A stretch of 64,000 bases of DNA from Amycolatopsis sp. CA-126428 (GCF_002904335.1 NZ_PPHF01000128.1:1-64000), one strand, 5' to 3'; shown: positions 45,106 through 53,003, numbered from the stretch's first letter. Notes: generated by a model from the letters alone, not told the origin. Numbers and translations are program-made.

Positions 45106-46128
45106 TCAGGTCTCAGTGGCGCGGGTCACATCGTGGCCCCCACGTGACGCCAGCAGGCGCCGCAGGGACGCAAGCCGCTCCGGGCTCGCCTTCCCTTCGG
45201 TGACGACGTCGTCGAGCGCGCAGCCCGGGTCCTCGGGCGCGCCCAGGTGCCCGCAGCCGGACGGGCACTCCTCGGCGGCCGCGGCGAACTCCTCGAAGGC
45301 GTCGACGATGTGATCCGCCGTGACGTGGGCCAGCCCGAACGACCGCACGCCGGGCGTGTCGATCACCCAGCCGCCGCCGGGCAGCGGCAGCGCCACCGCG
45401 GCGACGGACGTGTGGCGCCCCTTGCCGACCCCGCTCACCACGCCGACGGCCAGGTCGGCGTCCGGGACCAGGCGGTTGACCAATGTCGACTTGCCGACAC
45501 CGGAGTGGCCGACCAGCGCGGTCAGGTGGTCTTTCAGCAGCTCGTCGAGGCCTTCGGGCTGTTCGTCGTGCCGGCTGACGATCACCGGGATGTCGAGGCC
45601 CGCGTAGCCAGCGAGGAGCTCGTCCGGGCTGGCCAGGTCGGCCTTCGTCAGGCACAGGACCGGCTCGACGCCCCCCGCGTAGCAGGCGACGAGGCAGCGG
45701 TCGATGAAGCCGGTGCGCGGTGGCGGGTCGGCCAGCGCGGTGACGATCAGCAGGCGCTCGGCGTTCGCGACGACCAGCCGTTCGTACGGGTCGGTGTCGT
45801 CGGCCGTGCGCAGGAGCGAGCTGGTGCGCTCGTCGACGCGGATGATCCGCGCGAGGGTGTCCGGTTTGCCGGAGACGTCCCCGACGATGCCGACCCGGTC
45901 GCCGACGACCACCGGGGTCCGGCCCATTTCACGGGCCCGCATGGCCGTGATCACCTGGGCCGGATCGGCGTCGATCGCGCAGGTCCAGCGGCCGCGGTCC
46001 TTGCCGATGACCATGGCCGTGACGGCGTCGGCGTGCTCGGGACGGCGCTTGCTGCGGGGCCGGGTGCCCTTGCCTGGACGCACCCGGACGTCGGACTCGT
46101 CCAGCTTGCTCCAGTCGTTGCGCGCCAA
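45106..46128 (-). CDS. rsgA: Ribosome small-subunit GTPase RsgA
   Basis: The 340-residue circularly permuted GTPase assists 30S maturation. An OB-fold comes first (about residues 35-105). The GTPase motifs follow in permuted order: LCLTKADL (G4), GHSGVGKSTLVN (G1 P-loop), a GRHTS switch, and IDTPGVRSFG (G3). A C-terminal zinc site CPSGCGHLGAPEDPGC ends the protein. The TTG at 46128 is chosen because the family starts with RNDWSKLDE and GAGAGGA precedes it by nine bases. It is divergent from the SRAP gene; aroA, usually next to it, is absent. Confidence 0.92.
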   Translation of the reverse strand: MARNDWSKLDESDVRVRPGKGTRPRSKRRPEHADAVTAMVIGKDRGRWTCAIDADPAQVITAMRAREMGRTPVVVGDRVGIVGDVSGKPDTLARIIRVDERTSSLLRTADDTDPYERLVVANAERLLIVTALADPPPRTGFIDRCLVACYAGGVEPVLCLTKADLASPDELLAGYAGLDIPVIVSRHDEQPEGLDELLKDHLTALVGHSGVGKSTLVNRLVPDADLAVGVVSGVGKGRHTSVAAVALPLPGGGWVIDTPGVRSFGLAHVTADHIVDAFEEFAAAAEECPSGCGHLGAPEDPGCALDDVVTEGKASPERLASLRRLLASRGGHDVTRATET

Positions 46129-46234
46129 ACCCGTCGTCCTCTCGTGTGCCGGTGCCCACCCGAATGATCCCACGCCGCTCGCCACGGCCCTGGCCTGCGT
46201 GTAACGATGACCCAACCGGTAGAGGAGGTTGGCC

Positions 46235-46993
46235 ATGTGCGGGCGCTACGCCGCCACGAAGGACCCGGCGAAGCTGATCGAGGAGTTCGACGCGATCGAC
46301 CTCACCGAAGGCCACGCGCGCGCCGACCACAACGTGGCACCGACGAAGAACGTGGTCACGGTCGTGCAGCGGCACCCGCGTGACGAAGACGGCCAGGTCC
46401 TCGAGGACGAGCCCGCCGAGCGCTCGCTGCGGATGATGAAGTGGGGCCTGGTGCCGTTCTGGGCCAAGGACCCGTCGGTCGGCTCGCGGATGATCAACAC
46501 GCGCGCCGAGACGGCCGCCGAGAAGCCGGCCTTCCGCCGCGCGCTGGTGTCGCGCCGCTGCCTGGTGCCCGCCGACGGCTGGTTCGAGTGGCGCCGCACG
46601 GGCAAGGAGAAGGAGCCGTTCTACATGACGGCGCCTGACGGTTCCTCGATCGCGTTCGGCGGGATCTGGGAGAGCTGGCGGCCGAAGGACGACGACAAGG
46701 CCTCGCCGCTGATCACCTTCTCGATCATCACGACCGACGCGGCCGGCCAGCTCACCGACGTCCACCACCGGATGCCGCTGATCGTGCCGCGCTCCCACTG
46801 GGACGGCTGGCTGGACCCCGACCGCGAAGACGTCACCGACCTGCTGGTGCCGACGCCGGACGACATCGTGGCGTCGCTGGAGCTGCGGCCGATCTCGAGC
46901 AAGGTGAACAACGTCCGCAACAACGGGCCCGAGCTGCTGGAACGGGTCGATCCGGCGCACGAGGGCGCCCTGTTCGACGCGCCGAAGTCATGA
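46235..46993 (+). CDS. SOS response-associated peptidase (SRAP/YedK/HMCES family)
   Basis: The 252-residue protein begins MCGRYA: Cys2 becomes the new N-terminus after Met removal and forms a thiazolidine crosslink with abasic sites in single-stranded DNA. Other conserved residues are Asn in the RADHNVAPTK region, Glu in DGWFEWRR at about 111 and His in DVHHRMPLIV at about 175. ATG 46235 follows GAGGAGG. It is divergent from rsgA and the next gene overlaps by four bases. The Rv3226c counterpart has the same neighbours in mycobacteria. Confidence 0.93.
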   Translation: MCGRYAATKDPAKLIEEFDAIDLTEGHARADHNVAPTKNVVTVVQRHPRDEDGQVLEDEPAERSLRMMKWGLVPFWAKDPSVGSRMINTRAETAAEKPAFRRALVSRRCLVPADGWFEWRRTGKEKEPFYMTAPDGSSIAFGGIWESWRPKDDDKASPLITFSIITTDAAGQLTDVHHRMPLIVPRSHWDGWLDPDREDVTDLLVPTPDDIVASLELRPISSKVNNVRNNGPELLERVDPAHEGALFDAPKS

Positions 46994-47598
46994 CGGCCCT
47001 CCCGATCGAGACCGCCCACGGCCCGGCGCGGGTGTACCTGCACTGCGCCGAGGAGGGCGTGGCGGTGCTCATGCTCGGCCACGGCGCGGGCGGCGGGCTC
47101 GAAGCGAAGGACCTGGTGGCGGTGACGCGCGCGGCGCGGGCGGCGGGTGTGCACGTGGCGCTGGTCGAACAGCCCTACCGGGTGGCGGGCCGCCGCGCGC
47201 CGGCCCCGGCGAACCAGCTGGACACGGCGTGGCTGACGGTGGCGGACGAGCTGTCGGAGCGTTTCGACGGCCTGCCGTTCGTGTTCGGCGGCCGGTCATC
47301 GGGCGCGCGGGTGGCCTGCCGGACGGCGTCGGCCGGGCAGGCGGTGGCGGTGCTCTGCCTGGCGTTCCCGGAACACCCGCCGGGCCGGCCGGAGAAGTCG
47401 CGCCAGCCGGAGTTCGACGCGGTCGAGGTGCCGACCCTGGTGATCCAGGGCGAGCGCGACCCGTTCGGGCGCCCGAAGCCGGGTCCGCACCAGGAGCTGG
47501 TGCTGGTGGACGGCGACCACAGCTTGGGGAAGGACCTGGAGGCCATCTCGCGCGCGGCGACCGAGTGGCTGTCGCGGGTGCTGCGGCCGCTGGCCTGA
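46990..47598 (+). CDS. Alpha/beta hydrolase of the dienelactone hydrolase-like type
   Basis: The 202-residue hydrolase has the nucleophile elbow GGRSSGARVA (Ser at about residue 99), an acid in IQGERDPFGR at about 155 and His in DGDHSLGKD at about 175, so a full catalytic triad is present. LMLGHGAGGGLE at about 28-39 supplies the oxyanion region. It belongs to the small KANL3/Tex30-like family with unknown substrate. Translation is coupled to the SRAP gene (ATGA overlap). DnaA-box repeats follow the stop codon. Confidence 0.85.
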   Translation: MTALPIETAHGPARVYLHCAEEGVAVLMLGHGAGGGLEAKDLVAVTRAARAAGVHVALVEQPYRVAGRRAPAPANQLDTAWLTVADELSERFDGLPFVFGGRSSGARVACRTASAGQAVAVLCLAFPEHPPGRPEKSRQPEFDAVEVPTLVIQGERDPFGRPKPGPHQELVLVDGDHSLGKDLEAISRAATEWLSRVLRPLA

Positions 47599-47706
47599 GT
47601 TGTCCACAATGGGGTCGGTTGTCCACAGATTTGCCGAGGGGCGGGTTTTGCGCCCCTGCTGCCGATAGGCTGGACAGGGGCCGCCCCCCAGGGACGGGCG
47701 GGGGCT
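47599..47706. repeat. DnaA-box-bearing intergenic repeat, copy 2
   Basis: This stretch aligns with 42032-42140 and has two exact DnaA boxes, TTGTCCACA, at 47600-47608 and 47619-47627. It then has ccgataggctggac and gccgccccccagggacgggcgg. As in copy 1, it starts at the stop codon of a plus-strand gene and faces a converging minus-strand gene. Confidence 0.7.
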
Positions 47707-47739
47707 GTCCGGTCGCTCCCTAGGGGGCATTCCTGCAGC

Positions 47740-48216
47740 TCAGGCCCCGATCGGCGCCACCGCGGCCCCGGTCAGCCGGATCAGCTCACCCGGTGCCAGC
47801 TCCACTTCCAGCCCCCGCCGTCCGGCCGAGCAGAACACCGTCTCGAACCCCTCCGCCGAGGCGTCGATCACCACCGGTAGCCGGCTTCGGTGGCCCAGCG
47901 GTGAGATCCCGCCGAGCACGTACCCCGTCGCCCGCTGGGCCGCCGCCGGGTCCGCCATCTTCGCCTTCTTGCCGCCCGCCGCGGCCGCCAGTGCCTTCAG
48001 GTCCAGCTGGCCGGTGACCGGGACCACGCCCACCACGAGCCGGCCGTCCACCTCCGCGACCAGCGTCTTGAACACGCGTGCGCGGTCCAGGCCCAGCGCT
48101 TCCACCGCTTCCAGCCCGTACGAATCCGCCCGCGGGTCGTGGTCGTAGGCGTGCAGCGTGTGCGCCACTTTCTGCTTCACCAGCAACGCCGTCGCCGGGG
48201 TGCCCTTGCCAGCCAT
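47740..48216 (-). CDS. ybaK: Cys-tRNA(Pro) deacylase, YbaK family
   Basis: The 158-residue protein clears misacylated Cys-tRNA(Pro). Family hallmarks are the N-terminal ATALLVKQKVAHTLHAYDHD, the catalytic Lys in RARVFKTLVAEVDG at about 45-58, and GGISPLGHRSRLPVVID at about 101-117. Length is normal for the family. ATG 48216 is used. A SigR-type promoter starts 14 bp upstream, reading away on the other strand. Confidence 0.93.
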   Translation of the reverse strand: MAGKGTPATALLVKQKVAHTLHAYDHDPRADSYGLEAVEALGLDRARVFKTLVAEVDGRLVVGVVPVTGQLDLKALAAAAGGKKAKMADPAAAQRATGYVLGGISPLGHRSRLPVVIDASAEGFETVFCSAGRRGLEVELAPGELIRLTGAAVAPIGA

Positions 48217-48229
48217 GGCGGAAGTCTAG

Positions 48230-48255
48230 GGAATGCCCGATCCCCCCGATCGGTT
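48230..48255 (+). promoter_or_regulatory. SigR-type autoregulatory promoter
   Basis: GGAAT (48230-48234), an 18-bp spacer and GTT (48253-48255) match the GGAAT-N18-GTT consensus of SigR/SigH promoters exactly. Transcription would start near 48260-48264, just before an in-frame GTG at 48265. Confidence 0.8.
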
Positions 48256-48408
48256 GTACCGGATGTGACAACAACGCTCGCCACCACACGCTCACGCAGC
48301 CGCCGCAGTTCCCAGGCACCGGCGAACCGCGGCGTGCCCGGTCCCCGCGTAAACTCGGGTCCGCCGTATGCGCGCACGCGCATCGACGCCGAGCGGGAAG
48401 GGAACGGT

Positions 48409-49032
48409 TTGCCGAGCACGCAGAACTCAGCGCCGGAAGAAGCGACCGAGGCCGAGCGCGCCGAGCGTTTCGAGCGGGACGCGATGCCGCTGCTCGACCA
48501 GCTGTACTCGGCCGCGATGCGGATGACCCGCAACCCCGCCGATGCCGAGGACCTGGTCCAGGAGACCTACCTCAAGGCGTACGCGGCCTTCGCCTCCTTC
48601 AAGGCGGGGACGAACCTGAAGGCCTGGATGTACCGCATCCTGACCAACACCTACATCAACGGCTACCGCAAGCGCCAGCGGCAGCCGGTGCAGGCGCCCA
48701 CCGAGGAGATCACCGACTGGCAGATCGCCAAGGCGGAGAACCACACCTCGAGCGGGCTGCGGTCGGCCGAGGTCGAGGCGATGGACAACCTGCCCGACAC
48801 CGACGTCAAGGCCGCCCTGCAGAAGCTGCCCGAGGAGTTCCGGCTGGCCGTCTACCTGGCCGACGTCGAGGGCTTCGCGTACAAGGAGATCGCCGAGATC
48901 ATGGACACGCCCATCGGCACCGTGATGTCCCGCCTGCACCGCGGCCGCGCCCAATTGCGCGACCTGCTCGCCGACGTGGCCCGGGAGCGCGGTTTCATCC
49001 GAGGTGCCCAGGAAGAGGTGGCCGGGCGATGA
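48409..49032 (+). CDS. sigR: ECF sigma factor SigR/SigH (thiol-oxidative stress)
   Basis: The 207-residue sigma factor controls thiol-oxidative stress genes. Region 2 (about residues 20-90) includes LLDQLYSAAMRMTRNPADAE and NLKAWMYRILTNTYINGYRK. Region 4 (about 130-185) includes LQKLPEEFRLAVYLADVEGF and YKEIAEIMDTPIGTVMSRLH, the helix-turn-helix reading the -35 GGAAT. The start TTG 48409 follows GGGAAGGGA. The same frame is open to GTG 48265, giving a possible 48-residue longer form from the autoregulated promoter, as described for SigR' in Streptomyces. rsrA is coupled downstream. Confidence 0.93.
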   Translation: MPSTQNSAPEEATEAERAERFERDAMPLLDQLYSAAMRMTRNPADAEDLVQETYLKAYAAFASFKAGTNLKAWMYRILTNTYINGYRKRQRQPVQAPTEEITDWQIAKAENHTSSGLRSAEVEAMDNLPDTDVKAALQKLPEEFRLAVYLADVEGFAYKEIAEIMDTPIGTVMSRLHRGRAQLRDLLADVARERGFIRGAQEEVAGR

Positions 49033-49349
49033 ACGACATGTGCGAAGGCGCGTCCGACAAGGTCCGCTGCGAAGAGGCGCTCGCCGACATCTACCTGCTG
49101 CTCGACCGCGAGTGCAGCCCCGAGCGTGACGCCGCGTTGCGGTCGCACATCGAGGACTGCCCGCCGTGCCTCGAGGAGTACGGCATCGACGAGCACATCA
49201 AGCAGCTGCTGGCCCGCAAGTGCGGCGGCGACCACGCCCCGGCCGAGCTGAAGAGCCGGCTGCGCGCGTCGATCCGCCAGACCGTCGCCACGCGCGGCGG
49301 CGTCACCGTGGAACGCACCGAGATCACCCTCGAGCAGCGCTCCGAGTAG
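49029..49349 (+). CDS. rsrA: Zinc-binding redox-sensitive anti-sigma factor RsrA/RshA
   Basis: The 106-residue protein binds and inhibits SigR until oxidised. The ZAS motif is present: Cys14, His40, Cys44 and Cys47 in CEEALADIY and HIEDCPPCLEE. Cys5, Cys29 and Cys64 are additional cysteines. Disulfide formation would release zinc and free the sigma factor. ATG 49029 overlaps the sigR stop codon (ATGA), ensuring balanced production. Length is typical. Confidence 0.93.
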   Translation: MNDMCEGASDKVRCEEALADIYLLLDRECSPERDAALRSHIEDCPPCLEEYGIDEHIKQLLARKCGGDHAPAELKSRLRASIRQTVATRGGVTVERTEITLEQRSE

Positions 49350-49362
49350 CGCGCCTGAGCAC

Positions 49363-49400
49363 GACGAAGGCCCCCACGCTGGTGCGTGGGGGCCTTCGTC
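49363..49400. terminator. Bidirectional terminator between rsrA and bL37
   Basis: GACGAAGGCCCCCACGC (49363-49379) pairs with GCGTGGGGGCCTTCGTC (49384-49400) with a four-base loop, between converging genes. Confidence 0.85.
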
Positions 49401-49416
49401 ATGCCGACGCCGGGAA

Positions 49417-49491
49417 TCAGGCGTTGGGCTTCTTGCCGTGGTTCGCGCCGTTCTTCTTCCGGTCGCGACGCTTGCGGGCGCGCTTCGACAT
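49417..49491 (-). CDS. 50S ribosomal protein bL37 (AURKAIP1/COX24-like)
   Basis: This is a 24-residue, highly basic protein: it starts MSKRARKRRDRKKNG and ends ANHGKKPNA. It matches the small mycobacterial ribosomal protein bL37 found in 50S structures. ATG 49491 has a perfect GAGGAG eight bases upstream. It is divergent from pdtaS and easily missed because of its length. It sits beside sigR-rsrA, as in other actinobacteria. Confidence 0.9.
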   Translation of the reverse strand: MSKRARKRRDRKKNGANHGKKPNA

Positions 49492-49561
49492 GTTCACTCC
49501 TCGTCGTCAAAGGTTCCTGGTCAAGTGTGTCATGACGGTCCGTTCTGGTTGGATGGGGTGC

Positions 49562-51082
49562 GTGTCCACGCTCGCCGAACTGCTCGCCGACAACACCGGC
49601 CTCCCGGGGGAGGCGGCGGATCACCTGCAGACCGTCGTCGCGGAGTGGCAGCTGCTGGCCGACCTGTCCTTCGCCGACTTCCTGCTCTGGGTCCCGGTGA
49701 CCGAAGAACTGCAGCCGGACGGCGGTGACTTCGTCTGCGTCGCGCACGCGCGGCCGACGACGGCGCCCACGGCGCACCCCGAGGACGTCGTCGGCACGCG
49801 GTTCACCGTCCAGGAGCACCCGCAGCTGGCGAAGGCCATGCGCGAGGTGCGGATCTGCCGCGAGGAGGACCCGCACTGGTACCGCGACCTGCCGATGCGG
49901 CGCGAGGCGATCCCGGTCCGGTTCCACGACGAGGTCATCGCCGTGATGAGCCGCGAGACGAACCTGGCCGCGCCGCGGGTGCCGTCACCGCTGGAAATCG
50001 CGTACCTGGGCAGCGCCGGCGACCTGTGCCAGATGATCGTCGACGGCACGTTCCCGCCGAACGGGACGAACGCGACCGACACGCACACTTCGCCGCGGGT
50101 GGGGGACGGGCTGATCCGCCTCGACTCGAGCGGCACGGTCGTGTTCGCCAGCCCGAACGGCCTGTCCGCCTACCACCGGATGGGGCACGAGTCCGACCTG
50201 GTGGGGACGCGGCTGGCGCCGTTGACGCGGTCGCTGATCCGCGACCCGTTCGACGCGACCGAAGTGTCCCACCGGATCATCGAGGCCCTCGACGGGAAGC
50301 CGTCGAGCCGCACGGAGGCCGACTCGCGACGCGGCGCCGTGGTGCTGTTCCGCGCGTTGCCGCTGCGGCCGGCCGGGCAGGCGGCGGGCGCGCTGGTGCT
50401 GGTCCGCGACGTCACCGAGGTGAAACGGCGTGACCGCGCGCTGCTGTCCAAGGACGCGACGATCCGGGAAATCCACCACCGGGTGAAGAACAACCTGCAG
50501 ACGGTGGCCGCCTTGCTGCGGCTGCAGTCCCGGCGGACGTCGTCGGAGGAGGCCCGGCTCGCCCTGGCGGAGTCCGTGCGCCGGGTGACGTCGATCGCGC
50601 TGGTGCACGAGGCGCTGTCGATTTCCGTGGACGAGCGCGTCGACCTCGACAAGCTGCTGGACAACGTGCTGCCGATGGTCGGCGAGGTCGCCACGGCGGA
50701 GTCGCAGGTCGGGCTGTCGCGGAAGGGCTCGTTCGGGGTGGTGGTCGCGGAGATCGCGACGCCGCTGGTGATGGTGCTGGCCGAACTGGTGCAGAACGCG
50801 ATCGAGCACGCGTTCCCGGCGGGCCGGTCGGGCAAGGTCGAGCTGATCGTGGAGCGTTCGGCCCGCTGGCTGGACGTCGTGATCCGCGACAACGGCCGTG
50901 GCCTGCCGTCGGGGTTCTCGCTGGAGCGGTCGGACGGGCTCGGGCTGCAGATCGTCCGGACGCTGGTGGAGTCCGAGCTGCGGGGCTCGCTGTCGCTGCG
51001 GAAGGTGCGGCCGGAGACGTCGGCGACCCGCGTGACGGGGACGGAAGCCGCGCTGCGCATCCCGCTGTCCCGCCGCCTCTGA
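49562..51082 (+). CDS. pdtaS: PdtaS-type sensor histidine kinase
   Basis: The 506-residue soluble kinase resembles Rv3220c (PdtaS), which phosphorylates the antiterminator PdtaR. Domains: a GAF domain (about 1-150, ADLSFADFLLWVPV), a PAS domain (about 175-295, GLIRLDSSGTVVFASPNGL), a HisKA_2 box with His305/His306 in IREIHHRVKNNLQTVAALLR, and a HATPase with LAELVQNAIEHAF and DNGRGLPSGF. GTG 49562 starts the family sequence. The cognate PdtaR is not in the window. A 21-nt repeat array follows the stop codon. Confidence 0.9.
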   Translation: MSTLAELLADNTGLPGEAADHLQTVVAEWQLLADLSFADFLLWVPVTEELQPDGGDFVCVAHARPTTAPTAHPEDVVGTRFTVQEHPQLAKAMREVRICREEDPHWYRDLPMRREAIPVRFHDEVIAVMSRETNLAAPRVPSPLEIAYLGSAGDLCQMIVDGTFPPNGTNATDTHTSPRVGDGLIRLDSSGTVVFASPNGLSAYHRMGHESDLVGTRLAPLTRSLIRDPFDATEVSHRIIEALDGKPSSRTEADSRRGAVVLFRALPLRPAGQAAGALVLVRDVTEVKRRDRALLSKDATIREIHHRVKNNLQTVAALLRLQSRRTSSEEARLALAESVRRVTSIALVHEALSISVDERVDLDKLLDNVLPMVGEVATAESQVGLSRKGSFGVVVAEIATPLVMVLAELVQNAIEHAFPAGRSGKVELIVERSARWLDVVIRDNGRGLPSGFSLERSDGLGLQIVRTLVESELRGSLSLRKVRPETSATRVTGTEAALRIPLSRRL

Positions 51083-51085
51083 CGG

Positions 51086-51274
51086 TCGCGTACTCAGCCG
51101 GACGACACGCGTATCTGGGCGGACGACACACGTACCCAGGTGGACGACTCGCGTACTCAGAGGGTCGGTTCGCGTACTTGGAGGGTCGGTTCGTGGGCGC
51201 GAATGCGGATCTCGCGTGATTGGGAGGTCGACACGCGTGATTGGAGGGGCATCACGCGTGATTGGGGGGACGAC
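51086..51274. repeat. 21-nt degenerate repeat array, third locus
   Basis: Nine consecutive 21-nt units in one orientation (cores tcgcgtactcagccggac, tcgcgtactcagagggtcgg, acgcgtgattggaggggc, tcgcgtgattgggaggtc) start four bases after the pdtaS stop codon. Both variant cores seen separately at 5318 (cgtac) and 18203 (cgtgattg) occur together here, proving one family. Confidence 0.85.
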
Positions 51275-51282
51275 ACGATGAA

Positions 51283-51312
51283 GGCCCGGCACCAGGTGCG
51301 TGGTGCCGGGCC
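51283..51312. terminator. Hairpin terminator between pdtaS and whiB1
   Basis: GGCCCGGCACCA (51283-51294) pairs perfectly with TGGTGCCGGGCC (51301-51312). The 174 bp from there to the whiB1 stop holds nothing recognisable. Confidence 0.8.
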
Positions 51313-51486
51313 GTTCAGCGTTTCGTGGGAGGTTGAAGTCCCGGTGAGGTTTCACCGCACCCGTCGCCAGGTGGTTTCGCCTCGGTTGTTAAGCTCAGGT
51401 CGGGTAGGTATCACCCCAGACGGCGTGGGCACGACAAATGCCCGCCGGGTGAAATTCCTGCTCGGCCTGGGTGGATCTCGAGAAAC

Positions 51487-51741
51487 TTAGGCGTTGGTCC
51501 GCGTGCCGATGTGCGTACGGCGGCGCTTGAGCGCGCGTCGCTCATCCTCGCTCATGCCGCCCCACACGCCCGCGTCCTGGCCGCTGGCCAAAGCCCAGGC
51601 CAAGCAGTCGGAAGCGACGGTGCAGCGGTGGCACACGGCCTTCGCCTGCGTAACCTGCGACAGAGCCGGACCGCTGGTTCCCACCGGGAAGAACAGCTCG
51701 GGGTCCTCGTCTCGGCAGGCCGCGTCGTGGCGCCAGTCCAT
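51487..51741 (-). CDS. whiB1: WhiB1, iron-sulfur transcriptional regulator
   Basis: The 84-residue Wbl protein carries the [4Fe-4S] ligands Cys9, Cys37, Cys40 and Cys46 (CHRCTVASDC). A GVWGGMSEDERR turn and a basic C-terminus (RRALKRRRTHIGTR) follow. It binds region 4 of the main sigma factor and reacts with nitric oxide. ATG 51741 follows AAGGAG and aligns with M. tuberculosis WhiB1 (MDWRH). A CRP-like site lies about 75 bp upstream. Confidence 0.95.
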   Translation of the reverse strand: MDWRHDAACRDEDPELFFPVGTSGPALSQVTQAKAVCHRCTVASDCLAWALASGQDAGVWGGMSEDERRALKRRRTHIGTRTNA

Positions 51742-51815
51742 GTTCGTGAGCTCCTTCATATGGCGCGGGAGGGCCGCGCCACAGTCGTCTAATGGCGGTC
51801 GTGTTCTTGGGTGCT

Positions 51816-51831
51816 TGTGAATGCTTTCACG
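51816..51831. promoter_or_regulatory. CRP/cAMP-receptor-protein-like site upstream of whiB1
   Basis: TGTGA-N6-TCACG (51816-51831) matches the CRP consensus TGTGA-N6-TCACA at nine of ten positions. It lies inside a longer imperfect palindrome GTGCTTGTGAA/TTCACGAAGCAC. M. tuberculosis whiB1 is known to be CRP (Rv3676) regulated. Confidence 0.65.
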
Positions 51832-52016
51832 AAGCACCGCTTTCGACAAGGGTTTCCGGAAGATCGGTGAGTCAGGTCACCCGGCCGAGCGACCCCTCTG
51901 ACCTGCGGTTTCTCTCCGAGACAGCCGTCCGAAGGGAAGGCTGATGCGCTGAGTGGAGCTTCTCCGTCGACGAACGGCACCTGCTACTTATCCGCAGGCG
52001 ATCAGCGATCCCGTCG

Positions 52017-53003
52017 TCACACGATTACCGTGAGTGCGTTCGGGACGCTGACGAATTCCACTCGGGTCCGCTGGCCGACGAGGTCGCCGTCCACCTGGAA
52101 GTTTACCGGTTCAGCTGCGTCGATGCGGATCATCGGCAGGTCATCGTGACGCACGAGACGCCGGCCGCGCTGGTTGCTCTTCGTAGTCAAAGCTTGGCGT
52201 ACATGCTTGAACACCGTCGGCAACCCCAGACCGTTCAACGCGAACAAACCCAATCCCGTCTCGAACGAGCAACCCGGGTTGAGGTGGATGGCTCGCTCAC
52301 CCAGGTAACTCCACGGATCGGTGTTCGACACGAAAGCGGTCAACGCCTCGGCGGGTTCTTCACCCGGGATGCGGATCGTGAGGGCCGGCCGGCCCAGCGG
52401 CGGCCGGAAGTAGGAGCGGACGGCGGCCCGCAGGTAGAGGCCGGCCGTCGTCTGCTTGCCGCGGCGCTTGGCGACCCGGCCGACGACGTCGGCGTCCCAG
52501 CCGAGGCCGGAGTTGAAGGTGAACCAGTGCCCGTCGGCCAGGCCGAGCCCCACCCGGCGCGAGCGGTCGTTCTCCAGCGCGTTGAGCAGCTGGTGGGTGG
52601 CCTCGAACGAGTCCGCCGAGATGCCGAGGGCGCGCGCGAACACATTGGCCGAGCCGCCGGGGACGACGCCCAATGCGGGCACGTGGCCGATCTCCGAAGG
52701 GTCGCCACCACCTCTTCCGGGGGTCCGGGTGGTGGAGCCCCCGGCCTGGGGCGGAGCCCCAGGTGTCACGGCGTCGGCCAGCAGGCCGTTGACGACCTCG
52801 TTGACCGTGCCGTCGCCGCCGTGCGCCACGACCAGGTCGATGCCGTCCCGCGCGGCCGAGCGCGCGACGGCCATCGCGTGGCCGCGGTAGTCCGTCTCGA
52901 CCACGTCGAGCTTCACCTGGCTGGCGAGCGCGTGCGCCAGCACGTCCCGGCCACCGGCGGTGGTCGAGGTGGCCTGGGGGTTCACGACGAGGATTGCGCG
53001 CAT
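52017..53003 (-). CDS. Diacylglycerol/lipid kinase family protein with a repeat-derived insertion
   Basis: The 328-residue protein has the DAGK catalytic fold: ILVVNPQATSTTAG at the N-terminus, the GGDGTVNEVVNGL ATP-binding motif at about 62-74, VVPGGSANVFARAL at about 113-126 and FQVDGDLVG near the C-terminus. It phosphorylates a lipid such as diacylglycerol or a sphingoid-like substrate. About 25 residues between the GDG and PGGSAN motifs (TPGAPPQAGGSTTRTPGRG) are encoded by hairpin-forming DNA at 52685-52765 that looks inserted. ATG 53003 is used. It corresponds to Rv3218, next to whiB1. Confidence 0.88.
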   Translation of the reverse strand: MRAILVVNPQATSTTAGGRDVLAHALASQVKLDVVETDYRGHAMAVARSAARDGIDLVVAHGGDGTVNEVVNGLLADAVTPGAPPQAGGSTTRTPGRGGGDPSEIGHVPALGVVPGGSANVFARALGISADSFEATHQLLNALENDRSRRVGLGLADGHWFTFNSGLGWDADVVGRVAKRRGKQTTAGLYLRAAVRSYFRPPLGRPALTIRIPGEEPAEALTAFVSNTDPWSYLGERAIHLNPGCSFETGLGLFALNGLGLPTVFKHVRQALTTKSNQRGRRLVRHDDLPMIRIDAAEPVNFQVDGDLVGQRTRVEFVSVPNALTVIV

